Assembly: GCF_000725805.1 (NCBI RefSeq)
Contig: NZ_KL647137.1
Span: 207,486-271,485 of the forward strand
Direction of reading: 5' to 3'
Source: Streptomyces xanthophaeus
GTDB lineage: Bacteria; Actinomycetota; Actinomycetes; Streptomycetales; Streptomycetaceae
Length of the DNA stretch: 64,000 nt
Shown: piece after piece, positions 26,161 to 34,222 of the stretch
Numbering within the stretch: the stretch's first letter is position 1
Layout: each line of letters starts with the position of its first letter
Notes under the pieces: generated by a model
The model's input: only the letters and a program-made list of their open reading frames with translations
What the model was told of the DNA's origin: nothing
Databases searched by the model: none
Made by a program: the position numbers and the translations under genes

Positions 26161-27913
26161 AGCGCGGTGCGGCGGCCACCGCCGTCTCAAGGCGTTCGCG
26201 AGTGAACCAACGCGCGTAGATCCGAAGGAAGTCGTGCATCCGGTAAGGGGACGAGGGCGGACCGTCCTCCAGGAGACCGGCGTCCACGAGCTGTTCGAGG
26301 ACGTGGTCGCTCCCCGCTTCCGTGAGCGGAGCCCGTGGATCGAGCGCGCCCACCCGCAGGAAGGCCGCCCGGAGTTCCGGACCGAGCGCGTCCAGCGCCT
26401 GCCCGAAGACCTCCGGTACGGACATCCGGGGGTCCTCGGCCAGGGCCAGCCGGCCGGGCGGGTCCTCGGCCAGCCAGGAAGCGCAGTCGCCAACCGACAG
26501 CCCCGGCCGGGTGAGCAGGCGGCCCGCCGCGATGCGCAGGGCCAGCGGGAAGTGGCCGCAGACCAGGGCGAGCCGGGCCGTGGCCTGCGCCTGCTCCCCG
26601 ATCCGTTCGGCCCCGACCAGCCCGGCGAGCAGCCCGTGGGCCTCGGCGGCCCCCAGGACGTCGAGCCGGTGCACCGTGCCGCCGTGCGTGGCGACGACGG
26701 CGGCGAGCCCGCGCCTGCTGGTCACCAGCACGGACGCGTCCCCCGTGGCGGGGAGGAGCGCGAGGACCTGGCCGGCGCCCGCGGCGTCGTCGAGGACCAC
26801 CAGCCGGCGCCCGCCACCGGGTCCGGGCAGGTGCTGCTGCGCCTCCTCGGCGCACACGCCCGTGCCGTCGGGCCGGGTCAGCGCCAGGGTGAACACGCCG
26901 CCGGGGAAGGCGTCCTGGACCTCGTGGGCGCACTGGCGGGCCAGCGCGGACTTGCCGATCCCGGGCGCACCGGAGACGACGGTCAGCCGCGGTCCGCCGG
27001 TGGCGGTGACCCGCGCCGCCAGCGCCCTGCGGTCGGCCTCGCGCCCCGCGAACCCGGGTACGGCGAGCAGCCGGGGAGCGCGGTGCTGCGGCGCCGCCGG
27101 GGGCAGGGCGCGCGGTTCGGGTGCGGCGGGTGCCGCGGGCAGCGCCGGGGCGGCCGGGGCGCCCAGGTCCTCGGCGCGCAGGATCGACAGCTCCAGCCGG
27201 CGCAGTCCGGCGCCGGGGTCGACGCCGAGTTCGTCGCGCAGCCGCTCCCGGACGGTCCGGTACTCGGCCAGGGCCTCCGCCTGCCGCCCGGTGCGGTAGA
27301 GGGCCTCGATGAGCTGCTCGGTGAAACGTTCCCGCACAGGGTGCCTGCGGGCGCTCTCGTACAGGTCGACGAGGACCTGATGACAGTTCCCGGCGGCGAG
27401 TTCGAGGTCGCAGACCCGCTCCAGGACGCGCAGGCGTTCCTGTTCGAGCACCGGTACGGCGTCGCGCTGGAGCATCCGCGAGGCCACGTTGGCCAGCGGG
27501 GTGCCGTGCCACAGGGACAGCGCCTCCCTGAGCCGGTACAGCTCCTCGGGCCTTCCGGAGGCGGGGGATCCGGCCACCTGTGCCCCGGCGACGAGCGAGC
27601 GGAACAGCGCCAGGTCGAGGGTTTCCGTGTCATTGTGCATCCGGTATCCGCCCGGCACGGCCTCGATGGTGGTCGCGGATATGCCGTACTTCGCGAATAG
27701 CCGGCGCAAGCGGAGTACGCAGGTCTGCAATGCGGCGCGTGCGGTGGCGGGCGGCTCCTCGTCCCAAACGGCGCGCAAGAGATAGTCGGTGGACACCATG
27801 CCACCGGGGTGAAGGAGAAGCGCGGCGAGCAGGCTGGTCGGCTTGGACGGTTTGAGAACTACGGTTTCCGGGCCGTGCGCAATGCTCAAGGGCCCCAAAA
27901 GCTGGAACCGCAT
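26159..27913 (-). CDS. SARP-family pathway activator with NB-ARC ATPase domain (AfsR-like, shortened)
   Basis: This is a 584-residue regulator. Residues 1-95 form an OmpR-like winged helix ('LLAALLLHPGGMVSTDYLL', 'LQTCVLRLRRLFAKYG'), and about 96-250 form the bacterial transcriptional activator domain ('LWHGTPLANVASRMLQRD'). From about 290 an NB-ARC/STAND ATPase follows, with Walker A 'VSGAPGIGKSALARQ' and 'RRLVVLDDAAGAGQ'. It lacks the C-terminal TPR part of full AfsR. The ATG at 27913 begins the conserved 'MRFQLLGPLS'. Position suggests it activates the RiPP operon downstream, and the repeat array upstream suggests direct DNA targets. Confidence 0.92.
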   Translation of the reverse strand: MRFQLLGPLSIAHGPETVVLKPSKPTSLLAALLLHPGGMVSTDYLLRAVWDEEPPATARAALQTCVLRLRRLFAKYGISATTIEAVPGGYRMHNDTETLDLALFRSLVAGAQVAGSPASGRPEELYRLREALSLWHGTPLANVASRMLQRDAVPVLEQERLRVLERVCDLELAAGNCHQVLVDLYESARRHPVRERFTEQLIEALYRTGRQAEALAEYRTVRERLRDELGVDPGAGLRRLELSILRAEDLGAPAAPALPAAPAAPEPRALPPAAPQHRAPRLLAVPGFAGREADRRALAARVTATGGPRLTVVSGAPGIGKSALARQCAHEVQDAFPGGVFTLALTRPDGTGVCAEEAQQHLPGPGGGRRLVVLDDAAGAGQVLALLPATGDASVLVTSRRGLAAVVATHGGTVHRLDVLGAAEAHGLLAGLVGAERIGEQAQATARLALVCGHFPLALRIAAGRLLTRPGLSVGDCASWLAEDPPGRLALAEDPRMSVPEVFGQALDALGPELRAAFLRVGALDPRAPLTEAGSDHVLEQLVDAGLLEDGPPSSPYRMHDFLRIYARWFTRERLETAVAAAPR

Positions 27914-27985
27914 GACTGGTCCCCCGTGTCGGGTCACGTATTTCGCGATGCAGCATGGCGGGGGCGCTGGTCGGTCGAGGTGTTA

Positions 27986-28024
27986 TCCAGACGTACTCCA
28001 GAAAAACTCCTGAAATAGTCCAGA
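27986..28024. promoter_or_regulatory. SARP-type direct-repeat operator: four hexamers at 11-bp spacing
   Basis: TCCAGA at 27986, TCCAGA at 27997, TCCTGA at 28008 and TCCAGA at 28019 are spaced exactly 11 bp apart, one helical turn. SARPs bind heptameric direct repeats with 11-bp periodicity near the -35 region. The array lies 73-111 bp upstream of the SARP start. Autoregulation, or control of the divergent gene at 28380, is inferred. Confidence 0.75.
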
Positions 28025-28379
28025 CCAAACCTGTGGCCGAACTCCGCCCCTCGTTGGGCGATGATGGGAACCATACATAACGGATCTTGTGAAAGTCGAG
28101 TCGCGGGCTGTCCGGATTTCATCACCCCGTCAATAAGGTTCACAGCTAAACGAATTGCGGGGTGCGGCGCCATCCAAGCATGGAGCGATGATCGATTTAA
28201 GGTCTATATTCCGCCAGCGCCCTGGCCGAATCCCCGTGGCCCGTGCGGGGGTTCGGCGGGACAGGGCCGGGTGCCCCGTGTCGCCCGTTCGAGGGAGCCG
28301 GCACTCCCGCCGGAATGCATTGCTGTTCAAGGGAGTTCGTACCGGAGCGATACCCGACCCCGTACGCACTGGAGAGCTC
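28025..28379. other. Intergenic region, AT-richer than its surroundings
   Basis: Between the repeat array and the oxidoreductase start, the first half (28060-28220) is clearly less GC-rich than the flanks, as expected for divergent promoters. I see no gene or RNA element here. Confidence 0.45.
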
Positions 28380-29042
28380 ATGAAGATCGGCATCATCGGC
28401 GCGGGCAACATCGGCGGCAATCTCACCCGCCGGCTCGCGCAGCTCGGGCACGAGGTGTCCGTGGCGAACTCCCGCGGACCGCAGACCCTGGCCGCGCTCG
28501 CCGAGGAGACCGGGGCGACCGCCGTCACCGTCGCCGAGGCGGCCCGCGGCGCCGAGGTCGTCGTCGTCACCGTCCCCCTGAAGAACGTGCCGGACCTCCC
28601 GCCCGGCCTCTTCGACGGAGCCGCCGCGGGCTTCGCCGTCATCGACACCTGCAACTACTACCCGCAGCAGCGCGACGGCAGGATCGCCGGCATCGAGGAC
28701 GAGGGCCTGACCGAGAGCCGCTGGACCGAGCGCCAGATCGGACACGCGGTCGTCAAGGCCTTCAACGGCACCTACGCCGAGGACATCCTCGACCGGCACC
28801 GGCCGGCCGGCGCCCCCGACCGGATCGCGCTGCCCGTGGCGGGCGACGACGAGGCGGCGAAGAAGACCGTCCGCGCCCTCATCGAGGAACTCGGCTTCGA
28901 CACCGTGGACTCCGGCGGCATCGACGAGTCCTGGCGCCAGCAGCCCGACACCCCCGTATACGGACTGCGGGACGGAGTCGAGGCGGTGACCAGGGCCCTC
29001 GCCGAGGCCTCCCCGGTCCGCCCGGAGGCCTTCCGAGGCTGA
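28380..29042 (+). CDS. NADP oxidoreductase, coenzyme-F420-dependent type
   Basis: This 220-residue protein begins 'MKIGIIGAGNIGGNLTRRLA', a dinucleotide-binding Rossmann motif. Features of the F420-dependent NADP reductase superfamily follow: 'VANSRGPQTLAAL', 'VVVTVPLKNVPDLP', 'VIDTCNYYP' and 'VVKAFNGTYAEDIL'. It is of usual family length. F420 use is a family property and not proved here. The ATG at 28380 follows GGAGAG. It is transcribed away from the SARP gene across a shared upstream region, so it could belong to the SARP regulon. Confidence 0.85.
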   Translation: MKIGIIGAGNIGGNLTRRLAQLGHEVSVANSRGPQTLAALAEETGATAVTVAEAARGAEVVVVTVPLKNVPDLPPGLFDGAAAGFAVIDTCNYYPQQRDGRIAGIEDEGLTESRWTERQIGHAVVKAFNGTYAEDILDRHRPAGAPDRIALPVAGDDEAAKKTVRALIEELGFDTVDSGGIDESWRQQPDTPVYGLRDGVEAVTRALAEASPVRPEAFRG

Positions 29043-29121
29043 CGCCCCCCGCCCGGCTCCGGTCTGCGGCCGGGGCCGGGCGGTGCCACGATGGTCACAG
29101 CGGCGGAAAGCAGGCGGCGGC

Positions 29122-30525
29122 ATGACGGCATCCGCGGGGACCCATCCGGGCCGGGGGCTGTTCTCCCGGCAGGACCGGGCGGTGATCGCCGCCGCTGCCC
29201 TCTCCATGCTCCTCGTCCAGATGGACTGGTTCGCCCTGAACCTGATGCTCCCCGTGATGGCCAGGGACTTCCACACCGCCTCCACCGATCTCCAGTGGCT
29301 GGTCAGCGGCTACATGCTGGCCCTCGGCTCCCTCATGATCACGGGCGGGCGGGCGGCCGACCTCCTCGGGCGCCGCCGCGTGCTGGTCACCGGCCTCACC
29401 GGCTTCGCCGCCGTCTCCGTCGTGTGCGCGCTCGGCCAGAACACGGCCTGGCTGACCGCCGGACGCGTGGTCCAGGGAGGCTTCGCAGCCCTGGTCCTCC
29501 CCGTGGCCGTGGCCGTGGTCACCGCCTACTTCCGCGACGCGCGGCAGGGCCGCGCCGTGGCCACCGTGCTCGCCTTCAGCGCGATCGGCACCGCCCTGGG
29601 CCCCTTCGTCGGCGGCGCCTTCGCCGAACACGTCAGCTGGCGCGCGGTGTTCCTGCTCAACGTGCCCGTCTGCGCCGTCGCGGCCCTGCTCATGCTGCGC
29701 TACGTACCCGAGACCCGCGACGAGGAGGCCGCCGGGGGACTGGACCTCCCCGGGGTCCTGACGCTGGCCGCCGGGCTCAGCGCGGTGATGATCGGCGTCG
29801 ACCAGGGCCGGGCCTGGGGATGGGGCTCCGCGGCCACCCTGACGTGCCTGTTCGGCGGTGCGGCCCTGCTCGCCGTCTTCGTCCGCATCGAGCGGCGGGC
29901 CGCCGAGCCCCTGCTCGACCTGGGGCTGCTGCGCAACCGGCCGTTCGTCGCCGTCACCCTGGCCGGTTCGCTGTCCAACGTCGTCTACTGCCTGGTCGCG
30001 GTGCTGTCCGCGCTCTACCTCCAGCAGGTGCGCGGTCTGTCCCCGTTCGAGGCCGGGCTGGTCTTCCTGTCCCTGTCCGTCGGGGCCGGGGCCGCCAGCT
30101 ACTGGTCCGGCCATCTGGCGCAGCGATGGCGCCCCGAGTCGCTGATGGCGGCCGGGATGCTGCTGTGCGGGGCCGGTCTGCTCGCCCTGACCTGGTCCAC
30201 CCCGCTCGCCCTCTACACCGCGGTCTTCGCCGTCGTCGGGACCGGTGTGGGCCTGAGCTGGGCCCTGACGAACGTGGCCACCCAGTCCTACGTCGCCGCG
30301 AACCGCCTCGCCGCGGCGTCAGGCCTGGTCCTGACCTCGCTGGTGCTGCTCGGCGCGGTGGCCGTGGCCGTCGCGGCCGGTGTGCTGGAAGTGATCAGCG
30401 GGTCTGCGGCCCGGGCCGCTTCCGACGGCCCGGCCATCGAGTCGGTGCTGCGCGTGGCGGCACTGCTCTCGATGCTGGGAGCCGCCGCCCTGGCGGGCGT
30501 CGTACGGCGCGGGGTCAGGGCCTGA
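29122..30525 (+). CDS. MFS drug exporter, DHA2 (14-TM) type
   Basis: This 467-residue membrane protein begins with a short hydrophilic N-terminus and continues with many membrane segments. It has the MFS motif 'GGRAADLLGRRRVLVTG' between helices 2 and 3, the antiporter-like 'SAIGTALGPFVGGAFAE', and 'LLRNRPFVAVTLAGSLSNVV' in the second half. The ATG at 29122 was preferred to an in-frame GTG at 29083 because a GGCGGC-rich leader precedes it and the N-terminus fits. It lies 79 bp after the oxidoreductase gene, on the same strand. Export of a small molecule by proton antiport is inferred. Confidence 0.9.
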   Translation: MTASAGTHPGRGLFSRQDRAVIAAAALSMLLVQMDWFALNLMLPVMARDFHTASTDLQWLVSGYMLALGSLMITGGRAADLLGRRRVLVTGLTGFAAVSVVCALGQNTAWLTAGRVVQGGFAALVLPVAVAVVTAYFRDARQGRAVATVLAFSAIGTALGPFVGGAFAEHVSWRAVFLLNVPVCAVAALLMLRYVPETRDEEAAGGLDLPGVLTLAAGLSAVMIGVDQGRAWGWGSAATLTCLFGGAALLAVFVRIERRAAEPLLDLGLLRNRPFVAVTLAGSLSNVVYCLVAVLSALYLQQVRGLSPFEAGLVFLSLSVGAGAASYWSGHLAQRWRPESLMAAGMLLCGAGLLALTWSTPLALYTAVFAVVGTGVGLSWALTNVATQSYVAANRLAAASGLVLTSLVLLGAVAVAVAAGVLEVISGSAARAASDGPAIESVLRVAALLSMLGAAALAGVVRRGVRA

Positions 30526-30721
30526 CGTGGTGGGCCTCCATGCGGCCCGGACCCAGCTCTATGGTGAAGGTGACCTGCTGCCCCTCGGACAGCACGCGCG
30601 GGTCGCCCTCGATGTGCTCCTCCTCGACGAAGACGGGCGTCGTCGAGCCGAGCGGAAGGATGAACCCGTACCCCCGGTCGCGGTTGTACGACTGGACGAA
30701 CCCCTTGACGCGTGGCTCCAT
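30515..30721 (-). CDS. Cold-shock-domain protein, divergent
   Basis: This 68-residue protein has one cold-shock domain with RNP1-like 'RDRGYGFILPL' and RNP2-like 'TPVFVEEEHIEG'. The usual N-terminal 'KWFN' is 'KGFVQSYN', so one aromatic residue of the nucleic-acid face is missing. The C-terminus is 'GPGRMEAHHVRP'. It probably binds single-stranded RNA or DNA. The last codons overlap the 3' end of the convergent MFS gene by 11 bp. The start is ATG at 30721. Confidence 0.85.
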   Translation of the reverse strand: MEPRVKGFVQSYNRDRGYGFILPLGSTTPVFVEEEHIEGDPRVLSEGQQVTFTIELGPGRMEAHHVRP

Positions 30722-30813
30722 CGCGCACCTCCCGTGACACGACCCTGGCCCACGGCCGCGGGTACCGCCTTCCGGGCGATTCCGATCGGGTGAGACCGGG
30801 CCCCTGCCGGCGC

Positions 30814-31332
30814 CTAAGCCGTCTGGCGCCGCTCCAGCAGGCCCCGGACGTACGCCGCCTGGCCGGCGTGCTGGAGGTCGTCGGCCAGGACGCTGACCAG
30901 GCGGACGCCCAGCGTGACCGGCGGGTCCCAGCGCTCGTCGACCACGCGGTCCAGGTCGGCCGCGGCGAGGGCGCGGACGAAGCGGAGCGTCTGCTCGTGC
31001 ACGGCGTCGACGTACTCCAGCAGCAGCGTGCCGGAGGCGACCCGGACCGTGCCGGCCTGGCGGGCGGTGTGTCCGTAACCGGTGGAACCGGCGGGCAGCG
31101 GCAGGTCGAACCGGGTGGCGAACCCCTGGGCCTCCCAGACCTGTTCGAGCTCCGCCGCGTCCGCCACGTGGTCGTCCTGGACCCTGGTGAGATGCCAGAC
31201 GAGCCAGGCGACGGAATTGGCGTCCGGGTCGACGCGTGCGCCCAGCTGCTCCTCCGAGAGCCCGTCGACGACCTCGTGCACGATCTCCTGGATGCGGCCG
31301 AACCCGTCGGCGATGACCTCCGTAGCCTTCAT
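30814..31332 (-). CDS. DinB-family (DUF664-type) protein
   Basis: This is a 172-residue four-helix-bundle protein. The DinB metal-site pattern is visible in 'VAWLVWHLTRVQDDHVAD' and 'VLADDLQHAGQAAYVRGLL', with His residues placed as in thiol-dependent S-transferase relatives. The enzymatic role is unknown; some relatives use mycothiol or bacillithiol. It lies alone, 93 bp upstream (on the plus map) of the cold-shock gene, on the same strand. Confidence 0.82.
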   Translation of the reverse strand: MKATEVIADGFGRIQEIVHEVVDGLSEEQLGARVDPDANSVAWLVWHLTRVQDDHVADAAELEQVWEAQGFATRFDLPLPAGSTGYGHTARQAGTVRVASGTLLLEYVDAVHEQTLRFVRALAAADLDRVVDERWDPPVTLGVRLVSVLADDLQHAGQAAYVRGLLERRQTA

Positions 31333-31415
31333 GCCACCACCATGCAAGGCACAGCGCTCCGCCCGCCACGAACGACACGCGGCGGGCGGAGCGGGATCTG
31401 CCGACGGGACGGGCG

Positions 31416-32990
31416 TCAGCCGGTGGCCGCGGCCTTCTCGGTGACGGCCCCGGTCACGGCCTCGGCCACGGGCTTCTCGGTGACCGCCTTGTCGGTGACT
31501 GCCGTCCCGGTCGCGGCCGTCCCGGACGCCGCGGTACGGCCGGTTCCGGCGGTCACCGTCCCGGAGCCGCCCCGCAGGCCCAGCCAGCTGATCACGGCGA
31601 CCAGGGCGAAGGCGACGGCGCCGATCCCGAAGGTGAGGGTGAATCCGGATTCCGCGGGCAGCGGGGGAACCCCCGCAGGCAGGTGCTCGATGGTCTGCGA
31701 GGCCAGGATCGTGGTGACCACGGCACTGCCGATCGCACTGCCCGTGGACCGGGAGATCGAGTTGATGCCGTTGGCGATGCCGCTCTGGTGGTGCGGGACG
31801 CTGGCCATGATCACGGCCGGCATGGCGGCGTAGCCGAAGCTGACGGCCGCGCCGACCACGAGCCCGGCGCCGATCACCGAGGCGCTGTGGGAGTGGTCCA
31901 GGGCCAGCCAGCCGAAGCCGACGGCGCCGAGGACGGCGGCCAGTGCCAGGGCCACCCGCGGTCCGCGGTGGCGTACGAGCTGTCCGCCGATCGGCGAGGC
32001 GAGCAGCGAGACGATCGCACCGGGCAGCAGGAACTGCACGGAGGCGCGCAGGATGGAGGCGTCGAAGCCGTAGCCGGTGAGGGCCTCGGGCATCTGGACG
32101 AGGTACGAGACGCCCAGGAAGTTGGCGAACATGCCGAACCCGACGAGGATGCCGGCGAGGTTGGCCATGAGCACCGGGCGGTGGACGAACATCCGCATGT
32201 CGACGAGCGGCTCGCGGACCTTGAGCTCGGTCAGCACCCAGACGGCGGTCATGACGGCGGCGCCGGCGAAGCTGCCCAGCGTGCGGCCGGAGGCCCAGCC
32301 CCACTCGTGGCCCTGGGAGATCGGCAGCAGGAGCAGCAGCAGGGCGATGCCGAGGGTCAGGGCGCCGAGGAAGTCGGTGCGCCCGCCGGTCTTGTGCCGG
32401 GTCGCGGGTACCAGGAACACGACCGCCAGCAGGGCGATCACGGCGAAGCCGGTGGCCATCCAGAAGGCGTTGCGGTAGTCCGCGTCGGCCCCGGAGGTGA
32501 GCAGGCCGGTGGCGACGAGCGCGAGACCGCTGCCGAACGCGAGGGTGCCGCTGACCAGCGCCATGGCGCCGGGAAGCTTCTGCGGGCGGACCTCCTCGCG
32601 CAGGACCGACAGGGCCAGCGGGAAGATCGCGGTGGCGGCGCCCTGGAGCACGCGTCCCAGGATCAGCAGCGGCAGCGAGGTGGCCAGCGCGGCGACGACG
32701 GAGCCCGCGACCATCACGCCGAGGACGGCCACCAGGGTCGGCTTCTTGCCGTGCTGGTCGCCGAAGCGGCCCAGCAGCGGGGTGAAGACGGCCGCCGACA
32801 GCAGCGTTGCGGTGGTCACCCAGCTCACATTGGCCGTGGAGGTGCCCAGGTCCGTACGGATCAGGCCCAGGATCGGGACCGGCAGGGTCTGCATCATCGA
32901 CACGACCATGGCGGCGAGGCTCAGGGCGAAGACGATGACCGTCTCGTTCCTTTGCCCGGGGTCCGGGGAGGCGGGGGAGGGGGTGCTCAT
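31416..32990 (-). CDS. MFS drug exporter, DHA2 type, under MarR control
   Basis: This 524-residue 14-TM exporter has 'LSAAVFTPLLGRFGDQHGKK' (motif A) and 'GRVLQGAATAIFPLALSVLR'. The C-terminus is a Thr/Ala/Glu-rich tail made of VTxKAVTEKPVAE-like repeats (about residues 475-524), probably disordered and cytoplasmic. The start is ATG at 32990. It is divergent from the MarR gene at 33150, and the 159-bp gap holds two TTGA-N5-TCAA palindromes. Induction by a drug-like ligand through MarR is the obvious model. Confidence 0.92.
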   Translation of the reverse strand: MSTPSPASPDPGQRNETVIVFALSLAAMVVSMMQTLPVPILGLIRTDLGTSTANVSWVTTATLLSAAVFTPLLGRFGDQHGKKPTLVAVLGVMVAGSVVAALATSLPLLILGRVLQGAATAIFPLALSVLREEVRPQKLPGAMALVSGTLAFGSGLALVATGLLTSGADADYRNAFWMATGFAVIALLAVVFLVPATRHKTGGRTDFLGALTLGIALLLLLLPISQGHEWGWASGRTLGSFAGAAVMTAVWVLTELKVREPLVDMRMFVHRPVLMANLAGILVGFGMFANFLGVSYLVQMPEALTGYGFDASILRASVQFLLPGAIVSLLASPIGGQLVRHRGPRVALALAAVLGAVGFGWLALDHSHSASVIGAGLVVGAAVSFGYAAMPAVIMASVPHHQSGIANGINSISRSTGSAIGSAVVTTILASQTIEHLPAGVPPLPAESGFTLTFGIGAVAFALVAVISWLGLRGGSGTVTAGTGRTAASGTAATGTAVTDKAVTEKPVAEAVTGAVTEKAAATG

Positions 32991-33051
32991 GGCTGGCTGG
33001 ACCTTCTTCGGGCTTCGGACTTCGGGCTTCAGAGCTTCAGGACGCAGATGT

Positions 33052-33128
33052 TTGACTTCATCAAGTAACTCCGTCGACGGTAGACGTCGATAGTTAAGGT
33101 GGTCAAGTAAACAATTGATAATGTCAAT
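33052..33128. promoter_or_regulatory. Twin MarR-type palindromic operators
   Basis: TTGA-cttca-TCAA (33052-33064) and ATTGA-taatg-TCAAT (33114-33128) share the half-sites TTGA/TCAA with a 5-bp spacer. One lies near each divergent gene. A TCAAGTAA element is also repeated at 33061 and 33103. The palindromes are seen directly; binding by the adjacent MarR protein is inferred. Confidence 0.7.
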
Positions 33129-33149
33129 GATCCTGAGTACGCTCCAGGT

Positions 33150-33590
33150 ATGAGCGACACCGCCCCGCGCACCCCCACCAAGCTCGAACTGCTGGAGCTG
33201 CTCGCCGCCATCGGCACCGCCCAGTGGCGAGATTTCGCGGCCGCCGCGGCCCACCACGGACTCACCTCCACCCAGGCCCGGGTCCTGGCACAGCTCAACG
33301 GTCCCCTGCCGATGCGCGGCCTCGCCGCCCTGCTGGTGTGCGACGCGTCGAACGTGACCGGGATCGTCGACCGCCTGGAGGCCCGCGAGCTGGTCCGCCG
33401 CGAGCCGGACCCCGCCGACCGCCGGGTCAAGAACGTGGTGGCGACGGACGCGGGCCGCGAGGTCATCCGCCGGGTACGGGCGGAGATGCAGGCGACGCAC
33501 GGCGCGCTCGACACCCTCGACGCGGCCGAGAGCGCAACGCTCTACGGCCTGCTGGAACGCCTGCGCCCCACGATGGAGAAGGACGCCTGA
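33150..33590 (+). CDS. MarR-family transcriptional regulator
   Basis: This is a 146-residue winged-helix regulator. The DNA-binding region is 'LTSTQARVLAQLNGPLPMRG' to 'NVTGIVDRLEARELVRREPD' with the wing 'PADRRVKNVVATDAG'. N- and C-terminal helices would form the dimer. It is divergent from the MFS exporter, and its stop lies 5 bp before the HutD-like gene. Repression of the exporter and of itself is inferred from the palindromes between them. Confidence 0.92.
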   Translation: MSDTAPRTPTKLELLELLAAIGTAQWRDFAAAAAHHGLTSTQARVLAQLNGPLPMRGLAALLVCDASNVTGIVDRLEARELVRREPDPADRRVKNVVATDAGREVIRRVRAEMQATHGALDTLDAAESATLYGLLERLRPTMEKDA

Positions 33591-33595
33591 CCGCC

Positions 33596-34192
33596 GTGAC
33601 CGCCACGCATGCCGCGCCGGGCGACGGCGCACCGCGGGTGCTGCGGGCGGCCGACCGCCGCGGCAGCGCATGGAAGAACGGCGGCGGGGTCACCCGGGAG
33701 ATCGCGGCCTGGCCCGAGGGGGCCGGTACGGACGGGTTCGCCTGGCGGGTGAGCCTGGCCGACGTGGCCGTCGACGGGCCCTTCTCGGGCTTCCCCGGGG
33801 TCGACCGCACGCTGACCCTGGTCGAGGGGGCGGGCATGGACCTGACGGTGGCCGCCGAGCCCCGCCGGGTGGACGAACGCTTCGTGCCGCAGGACTTCCC
33901 CGGGGACGCGCCGACCGGCTGCCGGCTCCTCGGCGGCCCCGTCCGGAACTTCAACGTGATGTACCGAAGGAGTGGCGTCCGGGCGCAGACCGCCGTCGTG
34001 CGCGGCCGTCTCGCGCTGGCCGCCGCTCCGGGTGAGACCCTGCTGGTGGTCGCCCTGTCCGGCCGGGCCGCCGTCGAGGTCTCCCCGGGCCCGGCCGTCG
34101 AGCTGGGCCCGTACGACGCGCTGCTGGCGACCGGCCCGTTCGGCGGCCTCGCCCGCACCTCGGGCCACCTCGCGGTGGTGCGGTTCGCCTAG
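33596..34192 (+). CDS. HutD/Ves-family cupin protein
   Basis: This 198-residue protein has the HutD/Ves opening 'WKNGGGVTREIAAWPEGAG' and 'FAWRVSLADVAVDGPFSGFP', followed by 'RTLTLVEGAGMDL' and 'GPVRNFNVMYRR'. HutD proteins have a bicupin fold; Ves is linked to cold and histidine metabolism in some bacteria, but the activity is not settled. The GTG start at 33596 was chosen because it directly follows the MarR stop. It is probably cotranscribed with marR. Confidence 0.85.
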   Translation: MTATHAAPGDGAPRVLRAADRRGSAWKNGGGVTREIAAWPEGAGTDGFAWRVSLADVAVDGPFSGFPGVDRTLTLVEGAGMDLTVAAEPRRVDERFVPQDFPGDAPTGCRLLGGPVRNFNVMYRRSGVRAQTAVVRGRLALAAAPGETLLVVALSGRAAVEVSPGPAVELGPYDALLATGPFGGLARTSGHLAVVRFA

Positions 34193-34221
34193 GCCGGGCG
34201 GACGCTCAGCGGACGCCCGGC
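34193..34221. terminator. Terminator between convergent genes
   Basis: GCCGGGCG (34193-34200) pairs with CGCCCGGC (34214-34221). It begins directly after the HutD-like stop and lies just before the minus-strand oxidase end at 34223. Confidence 0.6.
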
Positions 34222-34222
34222 T

